Notes: a model not told the origin generated them from the letters alone. A DNA stretch of 64,000 bases from Pseudomonas nunensis (GCF_024296925.1 NZ_CP101125.1:2606501-2670500); one strand, 5' to 3'. Shown: positions 9,301 to 20,900, numbered from the stretch's first letter. Translations and numbers: made by a program.

Positions 9301-9898
9301 CTGTAGGAGCGAGGCTTGCCCGCGAAGCCGGCGGCACATTCAACATCGCCGTGTCAGACAAATCGCCTTCGCGAGCAGGCTCGCTCCCACAGGGGAAATG
9401 CAGCGGTCATGGGATCGGATTTCACATAGATCAAAATGTGGGAGCGAGCCTGCTCGCGAAAGCGGTAGTTCAGACAATATCTTTGTCGCCTGACACTCCC
9501 CCTTCGCGAGCAAGCCCGCTCCCACAGGGGAATTGTAGCGATCACAGGATTGGGTTTCACACAGACCAAAATGTGGGAATGGTGGCGGTCGCGGGATCGG
9601 GTTCTCACACAGACCAAAAATGTGGGAGCGGGCTTGCTCGCGAAAGCGGTGGTCCAGGCAACATCTCTGTCGACAGACACTCCGCCATCGCGAGCAAGCT
9701 CGCTCCCACAGGGGAATTGTAGCGATCACAGGATTGGGTTTCACACAGACCAAAATGTGGGTACGGCTGCGGTCACAAGATTGGGTTTTACGCAGGACAA
9801 AATGTGGGAGCGGGCTTGCTCGCGAAGGCGGTGGATCAGGCAACATGGCTGTCGACTGACACTCCCCCCTCCGCGAGCAAGCCCGCTCCCACCGCTTT
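9301..9898. repeat. Dense array of GTGGGAGC-family REP palindromes
   Basis: About ten copies or part copies of the 23-25 bp palindrome (GTGGGAGCGGGCTTGCTCGCGAA and variants) alternate in orientation between 9301 and 9898, with recurring spacers such as ATTGGGTTTCACACAGACC. They form REPIN-like inverted pairs. The open frames over this stretch are by-products of the repeat. It fills the whole gap after the porin; no gene is visible. Confidence 0.95.
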
Positions 9899-9934
9899 GG
9901 CCCTGTATTGAATTCAGGGCCGGTGATCGTTCGC

Positions 9935-10579
9935 TTATTTGACCTGACGTTGCGGGGCCTTATGCACCATGGTGTAGGCGTAGTCCACGCCCATGCCGTA
10001 GGCGCCGCTGTGTTCGCGTACCAGTTCCATCACTGCGTCGTAGGTTTCTTTGTGAGCCCAGTCGCGTTGGTATTCGAGCAGTACTTGTTGCCAGGTCACC
10101 GGCACCGCGCCGGCCTGGATCATCCGCTGCACGGACATGTCGTGGGCTTCCTTGGTGGTGCCGCCGGACGCGTCGGTGACGATGTACACCTCGTAGCCTT
10201 CAGCCAGGGCTTCCAGCGCCGGGAAGTTCAGGCAGACCTCAGTCCACAGTGCCGCCATGATCAGCTTTTTGCGCCCGGTGGCTTTGACCGCAGAAACCAG
10301 CGCCTTGTCTTCCCAGGAGTTCATCGAGGTGCGCTCGATTGGCTGTTGTTCCGGGAACACACCGAGCAATTCCGGCCAGATGAAACCACTGAAGCTTTCG
10401 GTTTCCACCGAGGTCAGGATGGTCGGCACGTTGAAGATCTTCGCCGTCTTGGCCAATGCCACGGTGTTGTTCTTCAGGGTCTGGCGATCAATCGATTGCA
10501 CGCCGAAGGACATCTGCGGCTGGTGGTCGATCAGGATCAGGGCGGAGTTGGTTGGGTTGAGCAATTCACGGATGGACAT
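9935..10579 (-). CDS. Isochorismatase-family (YcaC-like) hydrolase
   Basis: This 214-residue paralogue of the 7259-7912 gene has the LILIDHQPQMSF motif with the catalytic Asp, and ALWTEVCLNFPAL with the catalytic Cys. The start follows AAGGAAC. It is divergent from a LysR-type regulator across 144 bp containing a long dyad, the usual layout for a LysR-controlled target gene. An inverted repeat ggccctg/cagggcc at 9899-9921 lies just past the stop and may mark the transcript end. The physiological substrate is unknown. Confidence 0.87.
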   Translation of the reverse strand: MSIRELLNPTNSALILIDHQPQMSFGVQSIDRQTLKNNTVALAKTAKIFNVPTILTSVETESFSGFIWPELLGVFPEQQPIERTSMNSWEDKALVSAVKATGRKKLIMAALWTEVCLNFPALEALAEGYEVYIVTDASGGTTKEAHDMSVQRMIQAGAVPVTWQQVLLEYQRDWAHKETYDAVMELVREHSGAYGMGVDYAYTMVHKAPQRQVK

Positions 10580-10681
10580 GGCGAGTTCCTTTTGATGTCG
10601 ATGAGTTTTGTTTAATGGGTTAGTCGCTGTTTGTTGGCGGCTTGGTTGCTAATTTAGGCCCTAGCCATAAAAGGAACAATT

Positions 10682-10716
10682 CCCTAAAATCGGGAATCAT
10701 TGATTCCAAATTAGGG
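10682..10716. promoter_or_regulatory. 35-bp dyad, likely LysR operator and promoter region
   Basis: Between the divergent hydrolase and LysR genes lies a nested dyad. CCCTAA (10682-10687) faces TTAGGG (10711-10716), a perfect GGAATCA-T-TGATTCC lies at 10693-10707, and ATTCCC-N7-GGGAAT lies at 10679-10697. It ends 8 bp before the lysR start, so binding there would repress lysR and act on the divergent gene, as is common for LysR regulators. Confidence 0.7.
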
Positions 10717-10723
10717 ACAATCC

Positions 10724-11611
10724 TTGGACCGTATCGAATGCATGCGCGCGTTTATCGTGACCGTCGGTGAAAACGGCTTCGCTGCCGCAGCCCGGGCGAT
10801 GGATGTACCGCGCTCAAAAGTCAGCAAACAGATTCAGGCACTGGAAGAAGCCATCGGTGTGCAACTGCTGCAACGCACCACCCGCAGCCTGCACCTGACC
10901 GAGGCCGGTGCCGAGTATTACGATGCAGCGCGGGAGCTGATCGCCTCGCTGGACGAGGCCGAACAACGGGCCCGTGATGGCGTCGGTGAATTGCGTGGCG
11001 TGCTGCGGATCAACGCGCCGATGTCCTTCGGGTTGCGGCGTCTGGGGCCGCTGATCCCGGTGTTCCATGAACTGCACCCAAACATCGAGCTGCAACTGGT
11101 GCTGAGTGATCAGCAAGTGGACCCGGTGCGCGGCGGTTTCGACGTAACGCTGCGGATTGCGAGCATGCCCGACTCATCCATGGTCGCCCGCCTGTTGGCC
11201 CCGGCGCCGCGAATCATGGTGGCCTCGCCGGCCTACCTGAAACGTGCCGGCACGCCACAAGTGCCCAAGGACCTGACCAACCATCAATGCTTGAATTACG
11301 GCTATCTGCAAAGCGGCGTCAGCCTGCAATTGAGCAACGGCAAGGACACGCAACGGGTCAACGTCACCGGGCCGTTGCACGCCAACAACGGCGATTTGCT
11401 CGCCCAGGCCGCCGAAGCCGGAATGGGCATCGCCCTGCTCCCGGATTTCATTGTCGAAGAGGCGCTAGCCGCAGGTCGGCTGGTGTCGGTGCTGTGCGAA
11501 TGGCAGGCGCCGCCGATCACCATCAACGCGGTTTACCCGTCCGCGCGGCGCGTGCCGCAGAAGACCCGCACGTTTATTGATTTCCTGATCAAGGAATTGG
11601 CACCACGGTGA
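10724..11611 (+). CDS. LysR-family transcriptional regulator
   Basis: This 295-residue protein has an N-terminal winged HTH (about residues 1-60; AAARAMDVPRSKVSKQIQALE recognition region, then LLQRTTRSLHLTEAG). A LysR substrate-binding domain follows (about 90-290). The TTG start at 10724 is chosen because LysR proteins of this type begin MDRIECMRAF; an ATG at 10742 would remove part of the first helix. AGGGA at 10713-10717 serves as RBS. It is divergent from the YcaC-like hydrolase gene, its probable target. Confidence 0.9.
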   Translation: MDRIECMRAFIVTVGENGFAAAARAMDVPRSKVSKQIQALEEAIGVQLLQRTTRSLHLTEAGAEYYDAARELIASLDEAEQRARDGVGELRGVLRINAPMSFGLRRLGPLIPVFHELHPNIELQLVLSDQQVDPVRGGFDVTLRIASMPDSSMVARLLAPAPRIMVASPAYLKRAGTPQVPKDLTNHQCLNYGYLQSGVSLQLSNGKDTQRVNVTGPLHANNGDLLAQAAEAGMGIALLPDFIVEEALAAGRLVSVLCEWQAPPITINAVYPSARRVPQKTRTFIDFLIKELAPR

Positions 11612-11681
11612 GACTGAAGCAAGCCCCCAGCAGCGATTTGTCGCATGAATGCCGTCCGCTATTCCAAATCAAGCTTAAAAC

Positions 11682-11697
11682 CTGTCAGATCTGACAG
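11682..11697. promoter_or_regulatory. Perfect 16-bp palindrome CTGTCAGATCTGACAG
   Basis: The palindrome lies 80 bp before the start of the small gene at 11778. The wider 19-mer, acctgt-N5-ctgacagt (11680-11698), occurs again at 35373-35391 upstream of the 760-residue protein gene. This looks like an operator or promoter element shared by both genes; no binding protein can be named. Confidence 0.5.
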
Positions 11698-11777
11698 TTC
11701 ACTGATTCTTGACCGAGTGGGAAAATCCCGGCTGCCCAGTCATCTGGATCGGGTGGAGACTCACGGGGAAAGGAATC

Positions 11778-11981
11778 ATGGAGCATATTGTTGATTTGCA
11801 CGGTACTGCCCAAACCGATCAAGACGCACGAAACAAGGCTTCGCAGGTGCTCGCCAAACGAGGTTTTCGGGTGGCGATCTCAAAGGTGGAGATGCGTCCA
11901 GAAACGTATGCAGCAACCGTTTTCTATCAGTACGAACAAGATCCTGGTAATGATCCTGATCGTAATCGGAATGCAAGTTGA
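11778..11981 (+). CDS. Small conserved-looking hypothetical protein (67 aa)
   Basis: A short soluble protein starts at ATG 11778 behind a good AAAGGA site (11769-11774). An upstream in-frame start at 11709 would add 23 residues without an RBS. It has no signal peptide or membrane segment. The N-terminal half looks helical (DQDARNKASQVLAKRGF) and the rest beta-strand-like (VAISKVEMRPETYAATVFYQY), ending in a polar tail. I do not recognise the family. A shared palindromic element lies about 80 bp upstream. It is convergent with the selenocysteine tRNA. Confidence 0.6.
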   Translation: MEHIVDLHGTAQTDQDARNKASQVLAKRGFRVAISKVEMRPETYAATVFYQYEQDPGNDPDRNRNAS

Positions 11982-12010
11982 TGATGAGTGGGTCCTGGCC
12001 ACGGTGAAAC

Positions 12011-12106
12011 TGGCGGAAGGCAGCCGGAGTCGAACCTGCCCGGGAACGGATGCCGTCCCCAACCGGGTTTGAAGCCCGGCCGCGCCACCGGGCGCGATTG
12101 CCTTCC
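12011..12106 (-). tRNA. selC: tRNA-Sec (anticodon UCA)
   Basis: This 96-nt gene has an 8-bp acceptor stem (GGAAGGCA with TGCCTTCC), a long variable arm, the T-arm GCAGGTTCGACTCC, an anticodon loop containing TCA (GGGCTTCAAACCC) and an encoded 3' CCA. Layout and length match Escherichia coli selC. It lies downstream of selA and selB on the same strand. Its 5' base (12106) directly follows the selB stop codon, so it is probably processed from the selAB transcript or from a promoter inside selB. Confidence 0.97.
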
Positions 12107-14011
12107 TTATTCGTTGGCCTGTGCCAAGGCACTGTCGAGGCGGATCTGGCGCCGGTCACCAAGGCGTCGGGTCAGGCCGATCCGGTCGAAATATTCAAGA
12201 ATCTGCACGCTGCGCTTGCGCCCCAAACCCACGGCATCACGAAACGCCGCGACCTCGATCACCGGGTTTTCACCGGCCAGTTGCAACAGCATAGCCGCCA
12301 ATCGGCGCAGCGCCGCGTCGGTGTAGAACAGGTCGCGCACTACTTGGTGCAGTAACCCGAGACGCGCCATTTTTCGCAGCAGCAGGCGCACCACCACTTC
12401 GTCATGCCCCAGGTCACGCACCCATGGCGGATTGAAGCCTGCCTGTTCAAATGTTGGCTGCAATTGTTGCCACAAGGCTTCGTCGTCGGCACTCAGGCGC
12501 ACTTGATGATCGGGCAGATGCAGCCACGCTCCACTGCTGAGCACCACACCGCTGGCCAGTAACTCGTCGAGCAGGCTGATGAACGTCGGACGGTCGAGCA
12601 CGGAGCCCGAGAACCGGCGCAGGCGATCGCGGTCCGGGCCCATCTGATCCGGTTCCAGTTGATGGAAGCGTGCGAGGTGTTCCAGCAGCATTGGTTTGAA
12701 AGATTCCCAGCGTTCGGCGCTGAATAACAGCGGCCCTTGGCGGGTGCTGATAAGACGCACGTCGTCGGGCAAGACCCAGCTATCGCGAGGACGGTTGAAC
12801 TGACGTTCGAGGCGTTGCGGATCAAGTCCGATGTCGCTGTGGGCCAGCAGCGCAGGCATGACAGCTTCAAGACTGTCGGTGCTGGCGAGCGCCTGTAGTT
12901 GTGCCAATCGCTCGGGACTGCGGCGGTGGCGGCTCGGTGCAAACGGATCGAGCACCCGCCCACCGCCGAGGGTGCGTTGGGCGCTTTGGTCGCGCAGGAT
13001 CAGCGGATCGCCCTTCACTGCGTGTACCGGCGCATTCAACAGCAACTGCGCGAACATCCGCTCGCCGGGTGCCAGGCTCGGTCCTTCCAGTAATGCCACT
13101 CGCCCGGTCACGTCTTGCGTGCCGAGGTGCACGTGCACCGGGTGAAAGTGCGCAAACGCAATGACTTCGCTGGGCAACAGGCGCATCTCGATATCCAGTC
13201 GCTGGGTCGGCGCGTGCAGCCACTCGGCGAGCAGCCATTGGCCGCGGTGAATCTGTTCCAGGTTCAGGCGTTCGGCGCTCAGGTTCAACGCCACCCGTTG
13301 CCCGGCGAATGCATGGTTGGCAGCTTGATTCTGCGCATGCAGGCCTCGTATTCGCACCGGTTTACCCAACGGTCCGAGCAGCAACGTATCGCCCACGGCC
13401 ACCGAACCCGACAACGCCGTGCCCGTCACCACAATACCGGCGCCGGCAACCTTGAAGGCACGGTCAATTGCCAGTCGAAACCCGCCGCTTTTACTGCGTT
13501 GCAGGACGTGTTTTTGCTCAGTGAGCAGCGCTTCACGCAGCGTCCCGATACCGTCGCCAGTGACACTCGACAGCACAATCATCGGCGCGCCGGCATACGG
13601 TCCAGGTGCGAGCAATTTTTCGACTTGAAATCTGACTGATTCGACTCGGTCCGGCTCAACCCGATCACACTTGGTTATCGCCACCAACGCCCGAGGAATC
13701 CCCAGCAACTCGACAATCGCCAGATGCTCGCGAGTCTGTGGCATCACGCCGTCATCTGCCGCCACCACCAACAGCACCAGATCGATCCCTTGTGCCCCGG
13801 CGAGCATGTTGTGGGTGAAGCGCTCATGCCCCGGCACGTCGATAAACCCGGTCAGTTCCGCCCCCGGCTCCAGCGCCGCGTAGAGGTAACCCAGATCGAT
13901 GGTCATGCCACGCTCACGCTCTTCGCGACGTCGATCCCCCGCCTGACCGGTCAGCGCCTCAAGCAACAACGTCTTGCCATGGTCGATGTGCCCTGCAGTG
14001 CCGACGATCAC
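12107..14011 (-). CDS. selB: Selenocysteine-specific elongation factor SelB
   Basis: This 634-residue GTPase delivers Sec-tRNA to UGA codons followed by a SECIS hairpin. Its N-terminal EF-Tu-like G domain has GHIDHGKT (G1), DVPGH (G3) and TKCD (G4); beta-barrel domains II and III follow. The C-terminal third holds winged-helix domains that bind the SECIS RNA (about residues 370-634). It starts with GTG, overlapping the selA stop as GTGA, so translation is coupled to selA. The TAA stop abuts selC. With fdnG it forms a complete selenoprotein system. Confidence 0.96.
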   Translation of the reverse strand: MIVGTAGHIDHGKTLLLEALTGQAGDRRREERERGMTIDLGYLYAALEPGAELTGFIDVPGHERFTHNMLAGAQGIDLVLLVVAADDGVMPQTREHLAIVELLGIPRALVAITKCDRVEPDRVESVRFQVEKLLAPGPYAGAPMIVLSSVTGDGIGTLREALLTEQKHVLQRSKSGGFRLAIDRAFKVAGAGIVVTGTALSGSVAVGDTLLLGPLGKPVRIRGLHAQNQAANHAFAGQRVALNLSAERLNLEQIHRGQWLLAEWLHAPTQRLDIEMRLLPSEVIAFAHFHPVHVHLGTQDVTGRVALLEGPSLAPGERMFAQLLLNAPVHAVKGDPLILRDQSAQRTLGGGRVLDPFAPSRHRRSPERLAQLQALASTDSLEAVMPALLAHSDIGLDPQRLERQFNRPRDSWVLPDDVRLISTRQGPLLFSAERWESFKPMLLEHLARFHQLEPDQMGPDRDRLRRFSGSVLDRPTFISLLDELLASGVVLSSGAWLHLPDHQVRLSADDEALWQQLQPTFEQAGFNPPWVRDLGHDEVVVRLLLRKMARLGLLHQVVRDLFYTDAALRRLAAMLLQLAGENPVIEVAAFRDAVGLGRKRSVQILEYFDRIGLTRRLGDRRQIRLDSALAQANE

Positions 14012-15414
14012 CCTTCCCTTCCTTTCAGTTGATCAAGCTGCGCCAGCCACGCCGCTTCGTCGTCCAGTTGCCGCAAGTCCAGCCACAACGCGTCGTCATC
14101 GATGCGCCCGAGCACCGGAATCGGCAAGCCCCGGAGCGCTGCTTCCAGCCCATTCAAGGTTCGACCGCGCAAGCGTTTGGAAGCCACCGGCCGCAGACAC
14201 AACGCCGCGCTCGGCAGACGCGCCACCGGTTGGCTGCCGCTGCCAATCATGCCCAGCGCCGGCACCGCGCTGACATTCCAGCCTTCGCCCAACACCCGCG
14301 CCAATGAAGGTTGCAGGCGTTCGGCCTGGGCGAGGATGTCGGCTTGAGGTCGGGTCAACAGGCGCAGGCTCGGCAAGCGTTCGGCGAGTCGATCAGGGTC
14401 ACGGTACAAACCCAACACCGCTTCCAGCGCCGCCAACGTCAGTTTGTCGACCCGTAATGCACGCTTGAGTGGGTTCTTCTTGATCTTCGCGATCAAGTCC
14501 TTGCGCCCGACAATCAGCCCGGCCTGCGGACCACCCAGCAACTTGTCGCCACTAAACGTCACGATGTCCGCGCCATCCAGCAGCGCCTGGCGCACCGTGG
14601 GCTCAGCCGGCAGGCCCCACCGCGTCAAATCCAGCAAACTGCCGCTGCCCAAGTCTTCCAGCAACGGCAACGCATGCTTGTGCGCCAACTCGGCCAGTTC
14701 CGCCGTCGGCACGCGGGTGGTGAAACCGGATATCGCGTAGTTGCTCGCGTGCACGCGCATGATCAAGCCACTGCGCAGGCCGATAACCGCTTCATAGTCC
14801 CTGGCGTGGGTGCGATTGGTGGTGCCGACTTCAACCAGTTTCACCCCGGCCCGGGCCATGATGTCGGGGATGCGAAACGCGCCGCCGATTTCAATCAGCT
14901 CACCCCGAGAAATGATGCCTTCCTTGCGCGCACCCAGGCTGTTGAGGGTCAGCAGCACGGCGGCGGCGTTGTTATTGACCACGGTGACCGCTTCGGCGCC
15001 GGTCAACTCGCGGATCAGGCCTTCGATCAGGTCGTCACGGTCGCCGCGCTTGCCGCTGTGCAGGTCGAATTCCAGATTGATTGGATAGCGCGCCGCCATT
15101 TGCAAGGCTTCGATGGCTTCGTCCGGCAGCAACGCACGCCCCAGATTGGTGTGCAAAACCGTGCCGGTGAGGTTGAACACCCGGCGCACATGGCTGCGAT
15201 GCTGCGCTATCAGCCGTTCGCCCGCCCTGCCTGCCAGCACTTCAGGCGCGATCTCGACGGCCGCCAGTTGTCCCGACAAAACCGGTTCGCGCAAGTCATC
15301 CAGTAACTGCCGCAGACTCGCCAGCAACGCATCCCGCCCGTAGCGCTCAGCCAGTGGCCGGCACGCCGGATGGCGCAATAAACTGTCGATGGAAGGCAGG
15401 CGCAGGTTGGACAT
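14008..15414 (-). CDS. selA: L-seryl-tRNA(Sec) selenium transferase SelA
   Basis: This 468-residue PLP enzyme converts seryl-tRNA(Sec) to selenocysteyl-tRNA using selenophosphate. The PLP lysine lies in [13 protein letters not shown]. Other family blocks are [29 protein letters not shown] and [11 protein letters not shown]. The start has GGAG six bases upstream. It sits 51 bp after fdhE and overlaps selB by 4 nt. The selenophosphate synthetase gene selD is not in this window. Confidence 0.97.
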   Translation of the reverse strand: MSNLRLPSIDSLLRHPACRPLAERYGRDALLASLRQLLDDLREPVLSGQLAAVEIAPEVLAGRAGERLIAQHRSHVRRVFNLTGTVLHTNLGRALLPDEAIEALQMAARYPINLEFDLHSGKRGDRDDLIEGLIRELTGAEAVTVVNNNAAAVLLTLNSLGARKEGIISRGELIEIGGAFRIPDIMARAGVKLVEVGTTNRTHARDYEAVIGLRSGLIMRVHASNYAISGFTTRVPTAELAELAHKHALPLLEDLGSGSLLDLTRWGLPAEPTVRQALLDGADIVTFSGDKLLGGPQAGLIVGRKDLIAKIKKNPLKRALRVDKLTLAALEAVLGLYRDPDRLAERLPSLRLLTRPQADILAQAERLQPSLARVLGEGWNVSAVPALGMIGSGSQPVARLPSAALCLRPVASKRLRGRTLNGLEAALRGLPIPVLGRIDDDALWLDLRQLDDEAAWLAQLDQLKGREG

Positions 15415-15465
15415 CGGTAGCTCCGCAAAGCAATGAACCGTCGCGCCTGAGTGTAGACGTTGGGT

Positions 15466-16392
15466 TCATTCGCCTCCGGGAGCCAACAACAGATTCGGCG
15501 CCAGGCGCTGATAGCCTTCCTGCTCCAGGCGCATATCCAGCAGCAGGCTGGTCAGGTCGGTCGACAACGGCTCGGCCTCGGCATCGTTTTCCAGATACAG
15601 CAGTTTCAGATAGCTGTTGCAGCCGGGGCAGACTTCCGCACGCAACGGCGCCTGATCTGCTGCATAGCGATCATCATCCAGGCTGACGTATTCCAGGCCT
15701 TTGCTCTGCTCGCAATACACGCACTTGACCCGAACCACATGCCATTCACAGGCACACAGCGAACACACCAGATAGCGCAAACCGTTGAACTTGCCGCGAT
15801 GGCGAATCACCCCGGCCATGGCCGGCGACCCACAGGCCGGGCACTGGCTAAGGCTATCGCCAGGCTTGAGTTCCAGGTTCGGCGTGTCCAGCAACCAATG
15901 ACTCCACGCCACTTGCAGCGCAGCGCCGAGAAACGGCACCACCTCTGCCGGCAGCAACGTGAACTGACCGCTGACCAACGCAACCGCCCAGGCCTTGAGC
16001 TGTCCGGGATTGGCACCCAGCAACGTGTTGATCGCGCTTTTGACCGCCGGCTGTGGCGGTGGCTTATAGCGCAGCAACAGCGCGTACAGAAACGGCATCC
16101 AATCACCCTCACGCACCAGACTGTCAGCGGCGAACGGCGGCAAACCGTGTTGCTGGCAGGCTTTCAAGCGTTCGGGGTCTGGCATTTCATCAACCGGCAA
16201 GTCATCCAGCATTTCCTGTTGCAGATGACACAACCCGGCCATCAGTCGCAGGTAATCAGCGAGCGGATGCCCCTCGGCCAACCGCTCCAGCCCCTGCGCG
16301 CGCAAGGTGAACAGGTTGCGCGGTGGCAGGTGCAGAAACGGCGGCGAACTGGCCGCCGCTTCAATCTGTCCAGGCTCAAGAATCGTCGCCAA
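15466..16392 (-). CDS. fdhE: Formate dehydrogenase accessory protein FdhE
   Basis: This 308-residue cytoplasmic protein is needed for maturation of respiratory formate dehydrogenases. It has the family's rubredoxin-like metal-binding cysteine pairs: CPACGSP, CSLCACEW, CVYCEQSKG and CPGCNSYLKLLYL. The start is TTG at 16392, giving the family start MATILEPG, with AAGGA 8 nt upstream and only 5 nt after the fdnI stop. It belongs to the fdnGHI-fdhE-selABC unit. Confidence 0.93.
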   Translation of the reverse strand: MATILEPGQIEAAASSPPFLHLPPRNLFTLRAQGLERLAEGHPLADYLRLMAGLCHLQQEMLDDLPVDEMPDPERLKACQQHGLPPFAADSLVREGDWMPFLYALLLRYKPPPQPAVKSAINTLLGANPGQLKAWAVALVSGQFTLLPAEVVPFLGAALQVAWSHWLLDTPNLELKPGDSLSQCPACGSPAMAGVIRHRGKFNGLRYLVCSLCACEWHVVRVKCVYCEQSKGLEYVSLDDDRYAADQAPLRAEVCPGCNSYLKLLYLENDAEAEPLSTDLTSLLLDMRLEQEGYQRLAPNLLLAPGGE

Positions 16393-16397
16393 GGTGT

Positions 16398-17051
16398 TTA
16401 TCCTTTTTTGCTGATCGGCCGTTCGGGATGTTCGTCGCGGGTCACTTCGCGATACCAGAGTTCATGGTGCTTCCTGGCCCAGGCGCGGCTGACCCAACCG
16501 TGGACCATCGCGCTGATGGAGCCCTTGATCCAGATCCCGGCGTAGATGTGAATGATGATGCTCAACACCAGCACAAACCCCGCCAGCGCATGCAACAGCA
16601 TGGCCCAGCGAATCGTGGTGATGCCGAAATACACGCTGAAGTACGCGCGCCAGATCACCAACCCTGTGAACAACAACCCTAACATGCATAACAGCAGCGT
16701 CCAGAACAGCAGCTTCTGCCCGGGGTTGTACTTGCCAATCGGTGGCACGCCCTCCTCTTCATTCTTGATCACCCGATCGATGCGCTTGAGCCACAGCCCA
16801 TCGTTGTGAATGAAGAAGTTGGCCCGCCAGAAACGAATCACCAAGCCGAGGAACAGCACGAACATCAGCACGCCCATGAACGGATGCAAAATCCGCGTCC
16901 ACGGCCCGCCGCCAAACAGGTTGCTCAGCCAGAACAACGCCGGATGAAACAACGCCAGCCCCGACAGTGCGGCCATGAAAAACAGGATCGCCACCAACCA
17001 GTGATTGGTCCGCTGGTTGGCGGTGTAGCGCAGGATCTGCTTGCGGATCAT
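16398..17051 (-). CDS. fdnI: Formate dehydrogenase-N gamma subunit, cytochrome b556
   Basis: This 217-residue inner-membrane di-haem cytochrome b passes electrons from the beta subunit to quinone. Four membrane segments are visible ([78 protein letters not shown]). Candidate haem-ligand histidines lie in the first and last segments (LLHALAG and IHIYAG). It overlaps fdnH by 4 nt (ATGA), showing translational coupling. Confidence 0.94.
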   Translation of the reverse strand: MIRKQILRYTANQRTNHWLVAILFFMAALSGLALFHPALFWLSNLFGGGPWTRILHPFMGVLMFVLFLGLVIRFWRANFFIHNDGLWLKRIDRVIKNEEEGVPPIGKYNPGQKLLFWTLLLCMLGLLFTGLVIWRAYFSVYFGITTIRWAMLLHALAGFVLVLSIIIHIYAGIWIKGSISAMVHGWVSRAWARKHHELWYREVTRDEHPERPISKKG

Positions 17052-17983
17052 GGTCTGTCCTCCCCGCGCGGATCAAAGGTGTGCACCGATGGATCGACTT
17101 CATGCACCGCCGGATCCTTGAACGGCGGCAGTTCATCCTCTTCGACGATTTGCGGGCCGATGCGCACGTAATGGAAGAACCCGGCCAGCACCGCCAGGCC
17201 CATGGCCAGCAAGCCCAGGGGTTTGCTCACGCCTTTCCACAACCCCACCAATGGGCTGATTTCCGGGTCCTTCGCCAGCCCGGCGTACAGCTGCGGCGTG
17301 TCGGCATGGTGCAGCACGTACATCACGTGGGTGCCGCCAACCCCGGCCGGGTCGTACAGGCCGGCGTTCTCAAAGCCACGGCTCTTGAGATCGACGATGC
17401 GCTCGGCGGCGTGTTCCTTCATGTCTTCCTTGGTGCCGAAGACGATGGCGCCGGTCGGGCAGGTTTTCACGCAGGCCGGTTCCAGCCCCACGGCGACCCG
17501 GTCCGAACACAGCGTGCACTTGTAGGCCTTGTGGTCCTTTTGCGAAATGCGTGGAATGTTGAACGGGCACCCGGTGATGCAATAGCCGCAGCCGATGCAA
17601 TGGTCCTGATCGAAATCCACGATGCCGTTGGCGTGCTTGATGATCGCCCCAGGGCTGGGGCACGCCGCCAGGCAACCGGGCTCGGCGCAGTGCATGCAGC
17701 CGTCCTTGCGGATCAGCCATTCAAGGTTGCCGGCGTCGGTTTCGTGCTCGGTGAAGCGCATCAGGGTCCAGGTTTCCGCCGTCAGGTCCTGGGGATTGTC
17801 GTAGGTGCCGAGGTTATGGCCGACGTCATCGCGCAACTCGTTCCATTCCGAGCAGGCGACCTGACAGGCCTTGCAGCCGATGCACTTGGTGGTGTCGATC
17901 AACTTCGCCACTTCCTCCTGATTACGCGCCGAGGGTGGCACGGTGGTGGTGGCCGAACGGGCGATGATGTCTTGGCTGGCCAT
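17048..17983 (-). CDS. fdnH: Formate dehydrogenase-N beta subunit (4x[4Fe-4S])
   Basis: This 311-residue iron-sulfur protein relays electrons from FdnG to FdnI on the periplasmic face. Four ferredoxin-type cysteine clusters are visible: [45 protein letters not shown], and [20 protein letters not shown] (the last split by a longer spacer). A C-terminal membrane anchor ([18 protein letters not shown]) is followed by an acidic and Pro-rich tail. The ATG immediately follows the fdnG stop codon with no gap. Also called FdxH in some annotations. Confidence 0.95.
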   Translation of the reverse strand: MASQDIIARSATTTVPPSARNQEEVAKLIDTTKCIGCKACQVACSEWNELRDDVGHNLGTYDNPQDLTAETWTLMRFTEHETDAGNLEWLIRKDGCMHCAEPGCLAACPSPGAIIKHANGIVDFDQDHCIGCGYCITGCPFNIPRISQKDHKAYKCTLCSDRVAVGLEPACVKTCPTGAIVFGTKEDMKEHAAERIVDLKSRGFENAGLYDPAGVGGTHVMYVLHHADTPQLYAGLAKDPEISPLVGLWKGVSKPLGLLAMGLAVLAGFFHYVRIGPQIVEEDELPPFKDPAVHEVDPSVHTFDPRGEDRP

Positions 17984-20900
17984 TTAGACTTTCTCCACGT
18001 TGACCAGGAATGACTTGGATTCCGGGGTCTGGGAATTACCATCGCCGAGGAACGGCACCAGGGTGTTGGTGAGATAGCCGTGACGCGTCAACCCGGTAAA
18101 CCCCCAATGCAACGGGATGCCGATGTGGTGCACCACCTGGCCGTTGACCTGCAACGGACGAATGCGCTTGGTCACCACCGCCACCGCTTCGATAAAGCCT
18201 CGCTTACTGCTGACCCGCACCTTGTCGCCGGCGACGATGCCTTTCTCCTTCGCCAACACTTCGCCGATCTCGACGAACTGCTCCGGCTGCGCGATCGCGT
18301 TGAGCTTGCAGTGCTTGCTCCAGAAGTGGAAATGCTCGGTCAGCCGATAACTCGTCGCGGCGTAGGGGTAATCCTTGGCCACGCCAAGGGTGTCCCAGAC
18401 GGAATCGAAGATCCGCGCCGCCGGGTTGCTGGTGGCTTTCTTGTTGTTTGGGTGCAGCGGATTGATGCCGATCGGGGTTTCGAACGGCTCGTAATGCTCG
18501 GGGAATGGACCTTCGTTCATTTTGTCCACGGCGAAAAACCGCGCCACGCCTTCGGGGTTCATGATGAACGGGTTCATCCCGGCGTCCGGTGCCGAATCGA
18601 CCTTGAAGTCCGGCACATCAGTGCCTGCCCAGGCCTTGCCGTTCCACCACACCAGGCGTTTTTTCTCGTCCCACGGTTTGCCTTGCGGGTCGGCGGAGGC
18701 GCGGTTGTAAAGAATCCGCCGATTCGCCGGCCAGGCCCAGGCCCAGCCGAGGTGCTGTTTCATGCCATACGGATCGCTGTTGTCGCGGCGGGCCATCTGG
18801 TTACCACTTTCGGTCCAGCTGCCACAGAAAATCCAGCAGCCGGACGCGGTGCTGCCGTCGTCCTTGAGCTGGGCGAAACCGGCCAGCTGTGAATTGCCCT
18901 TGATCGCCGCGCCGGTGGCATCGCTGAAATCCATGGTGGCGTTGCCGTTGATTTCCTTGGCCAGTTCTTCCGGCGAAGGCTCGTCGGGAATCTTGTACGG
19001 CCAGGACAGTTTCAGGATCGGCTCGGGATACGCCCCGCCCTGCGCCTGATAACGCTTGCGCAGGCGCAGGAACAATTCGCCCATGATCTTGATGTCGGTC
19101 AGTGCTTCGCCCGGACCATCAGCGCCTTTCCAGTGCCATTGCAGCCAGCGACTGCTGTTGACCAGCGAGCCGTCCTCTTCGGCGAAACAGGTGGTCGGCA
19201 GGCGAATGACTTCGGTCTGGATATCGGCGCTGGTCACGTCGTTGTACGGCCCGACGTTTTTCCAGAACTCCGAGGTTTCGGTGGACAGCGGGTCCATCAC
19301 CACCAGCCATTTGAGCTTGGCCAGTGCCGCCATCACGCGGTTTTTGTCCGGCAACGCGGCAATCGGGTTGAAGCCCTGGCACATGTAGCCGTTGACCTTG
19401 CCCTGGCCCATCAGGTCGAACATTTTCAGGATGTCGTAGTTGGGGATGTCGAGTTTCGGCAAGTAGTCGTAGGCCCAATGGTTCTCGGCGGTGGCGTTGC
19501 TGCCGTACCAGGACTTCATCAGGCTGACGTGGAACTTGCTGTAGTTCTGCCAGTACGACAGCTGCCCCGGCCGCAAGGGTTTTTGCGTGCGTTTGGTGAT
19601 GTAGGCGTCGTAATCCTGCTCGGCGTCCAGGCCCAGCGTCAGGTAACCGGGCAGCGAGTTGGAGAGCAAGCCGAGGTCGGTCAGGCCCTGAATGTTCGAG
19701 TGCCCACGCAACGCATTGACCCCGCCGCCGGGCATGCCGACGTTGCCCAGCAGCAATTGCACCATCGCCGCGCTGCGGATGATCTGCGAGCCGATGGAAT
19801 GCTGGGTCCAGCCCAAGGCGTAGAGAATCGTCATGGTCTTGCCCGGTTGCGAGCAGGTGGCGATTTCTTCCCAGATTTTCTTGATCGCCTCCACCGGCAT
19901 GCCGCAGATCTGGCTCGCCAGGTCGATGTTGTAGCGGCTGTAGTGGGTTTTCATCAGTTGATAGACGCATTGCGGGTCTTGTAGGGTCGGGTCGACCTTG
20001 GCAAAACCATCCTCGCCGATTTCATAGCCCCAGCCGGACTTGTCGGTGTACAGGCGTTTTTCCGCGTCGTAGCCGCTGAAAATCCCGTCCTCGAAGCCGT
20101 ACCCGGCTTTGACGATGAACGATACGTCGGTGTAGTTGCGCACGTACTCGTGCTGGATTTTGTCTTCGGTCAGCAGGTAATTGATCAGCCCGCCCATGAA
20201 GGCAATGTCGGTGCCGGTACGGATCGGCGCGTAATAGTCGGCCACGGACGCGGTACGGGTGAATCGCGGATCGACCACGATCAGTCTCGCCTTGTTGTGC
20301 GCCTTGGCTTCGGTCACCCATTTGAAACCACACGGGTGCGCTTCTGCTGCGTTGCCGCCCATCACCAGAATCAGGTTCGCGTTGGCGATATCGGTCCAGG
20401 TATTGGTCATGGCACCACGGCCGTACGTCGGGGCAAGACTTGCCACCGTCGGACCGTGTCAGACACGCGCCTGGTTATCGAACCCCAGCATGCCGAGACT
20501 GCGGATCACTTTGTGGGTGATGTAGCCCGCTTCGTTGGACGCCGCCGACGCCGCGAGAAACCCGGTGGTCAGCCAGCGATTCACCGTTTGGCCCTGGGCG
20601 TTCTTCTCGATGAAGTTGGTGTCGCGGTCGGCCTTCATCAGATCGGCCACGCGGTCCAGCGCTTCGTCCCAGGAGATCCGCGTCCATTCGGTGCTGCCCG
20701 GCTTGCGCACTTGCGGGTATTGCAAGCGGCTGGGGCTGTGAATGAAGTCCAGCAGACCCGCGCCTTTCGGGCACAGGGTGCCACGGTTGACGGGGTGATC
20801 GGCGTCGCCTTCGACGTGGATGATGCTCTGGCTGACGTTTTTCGCCTGGTCGCCCTGGCTGTACATGATCAAGCCGCAACCCACGGAGCAATATGGGCAG

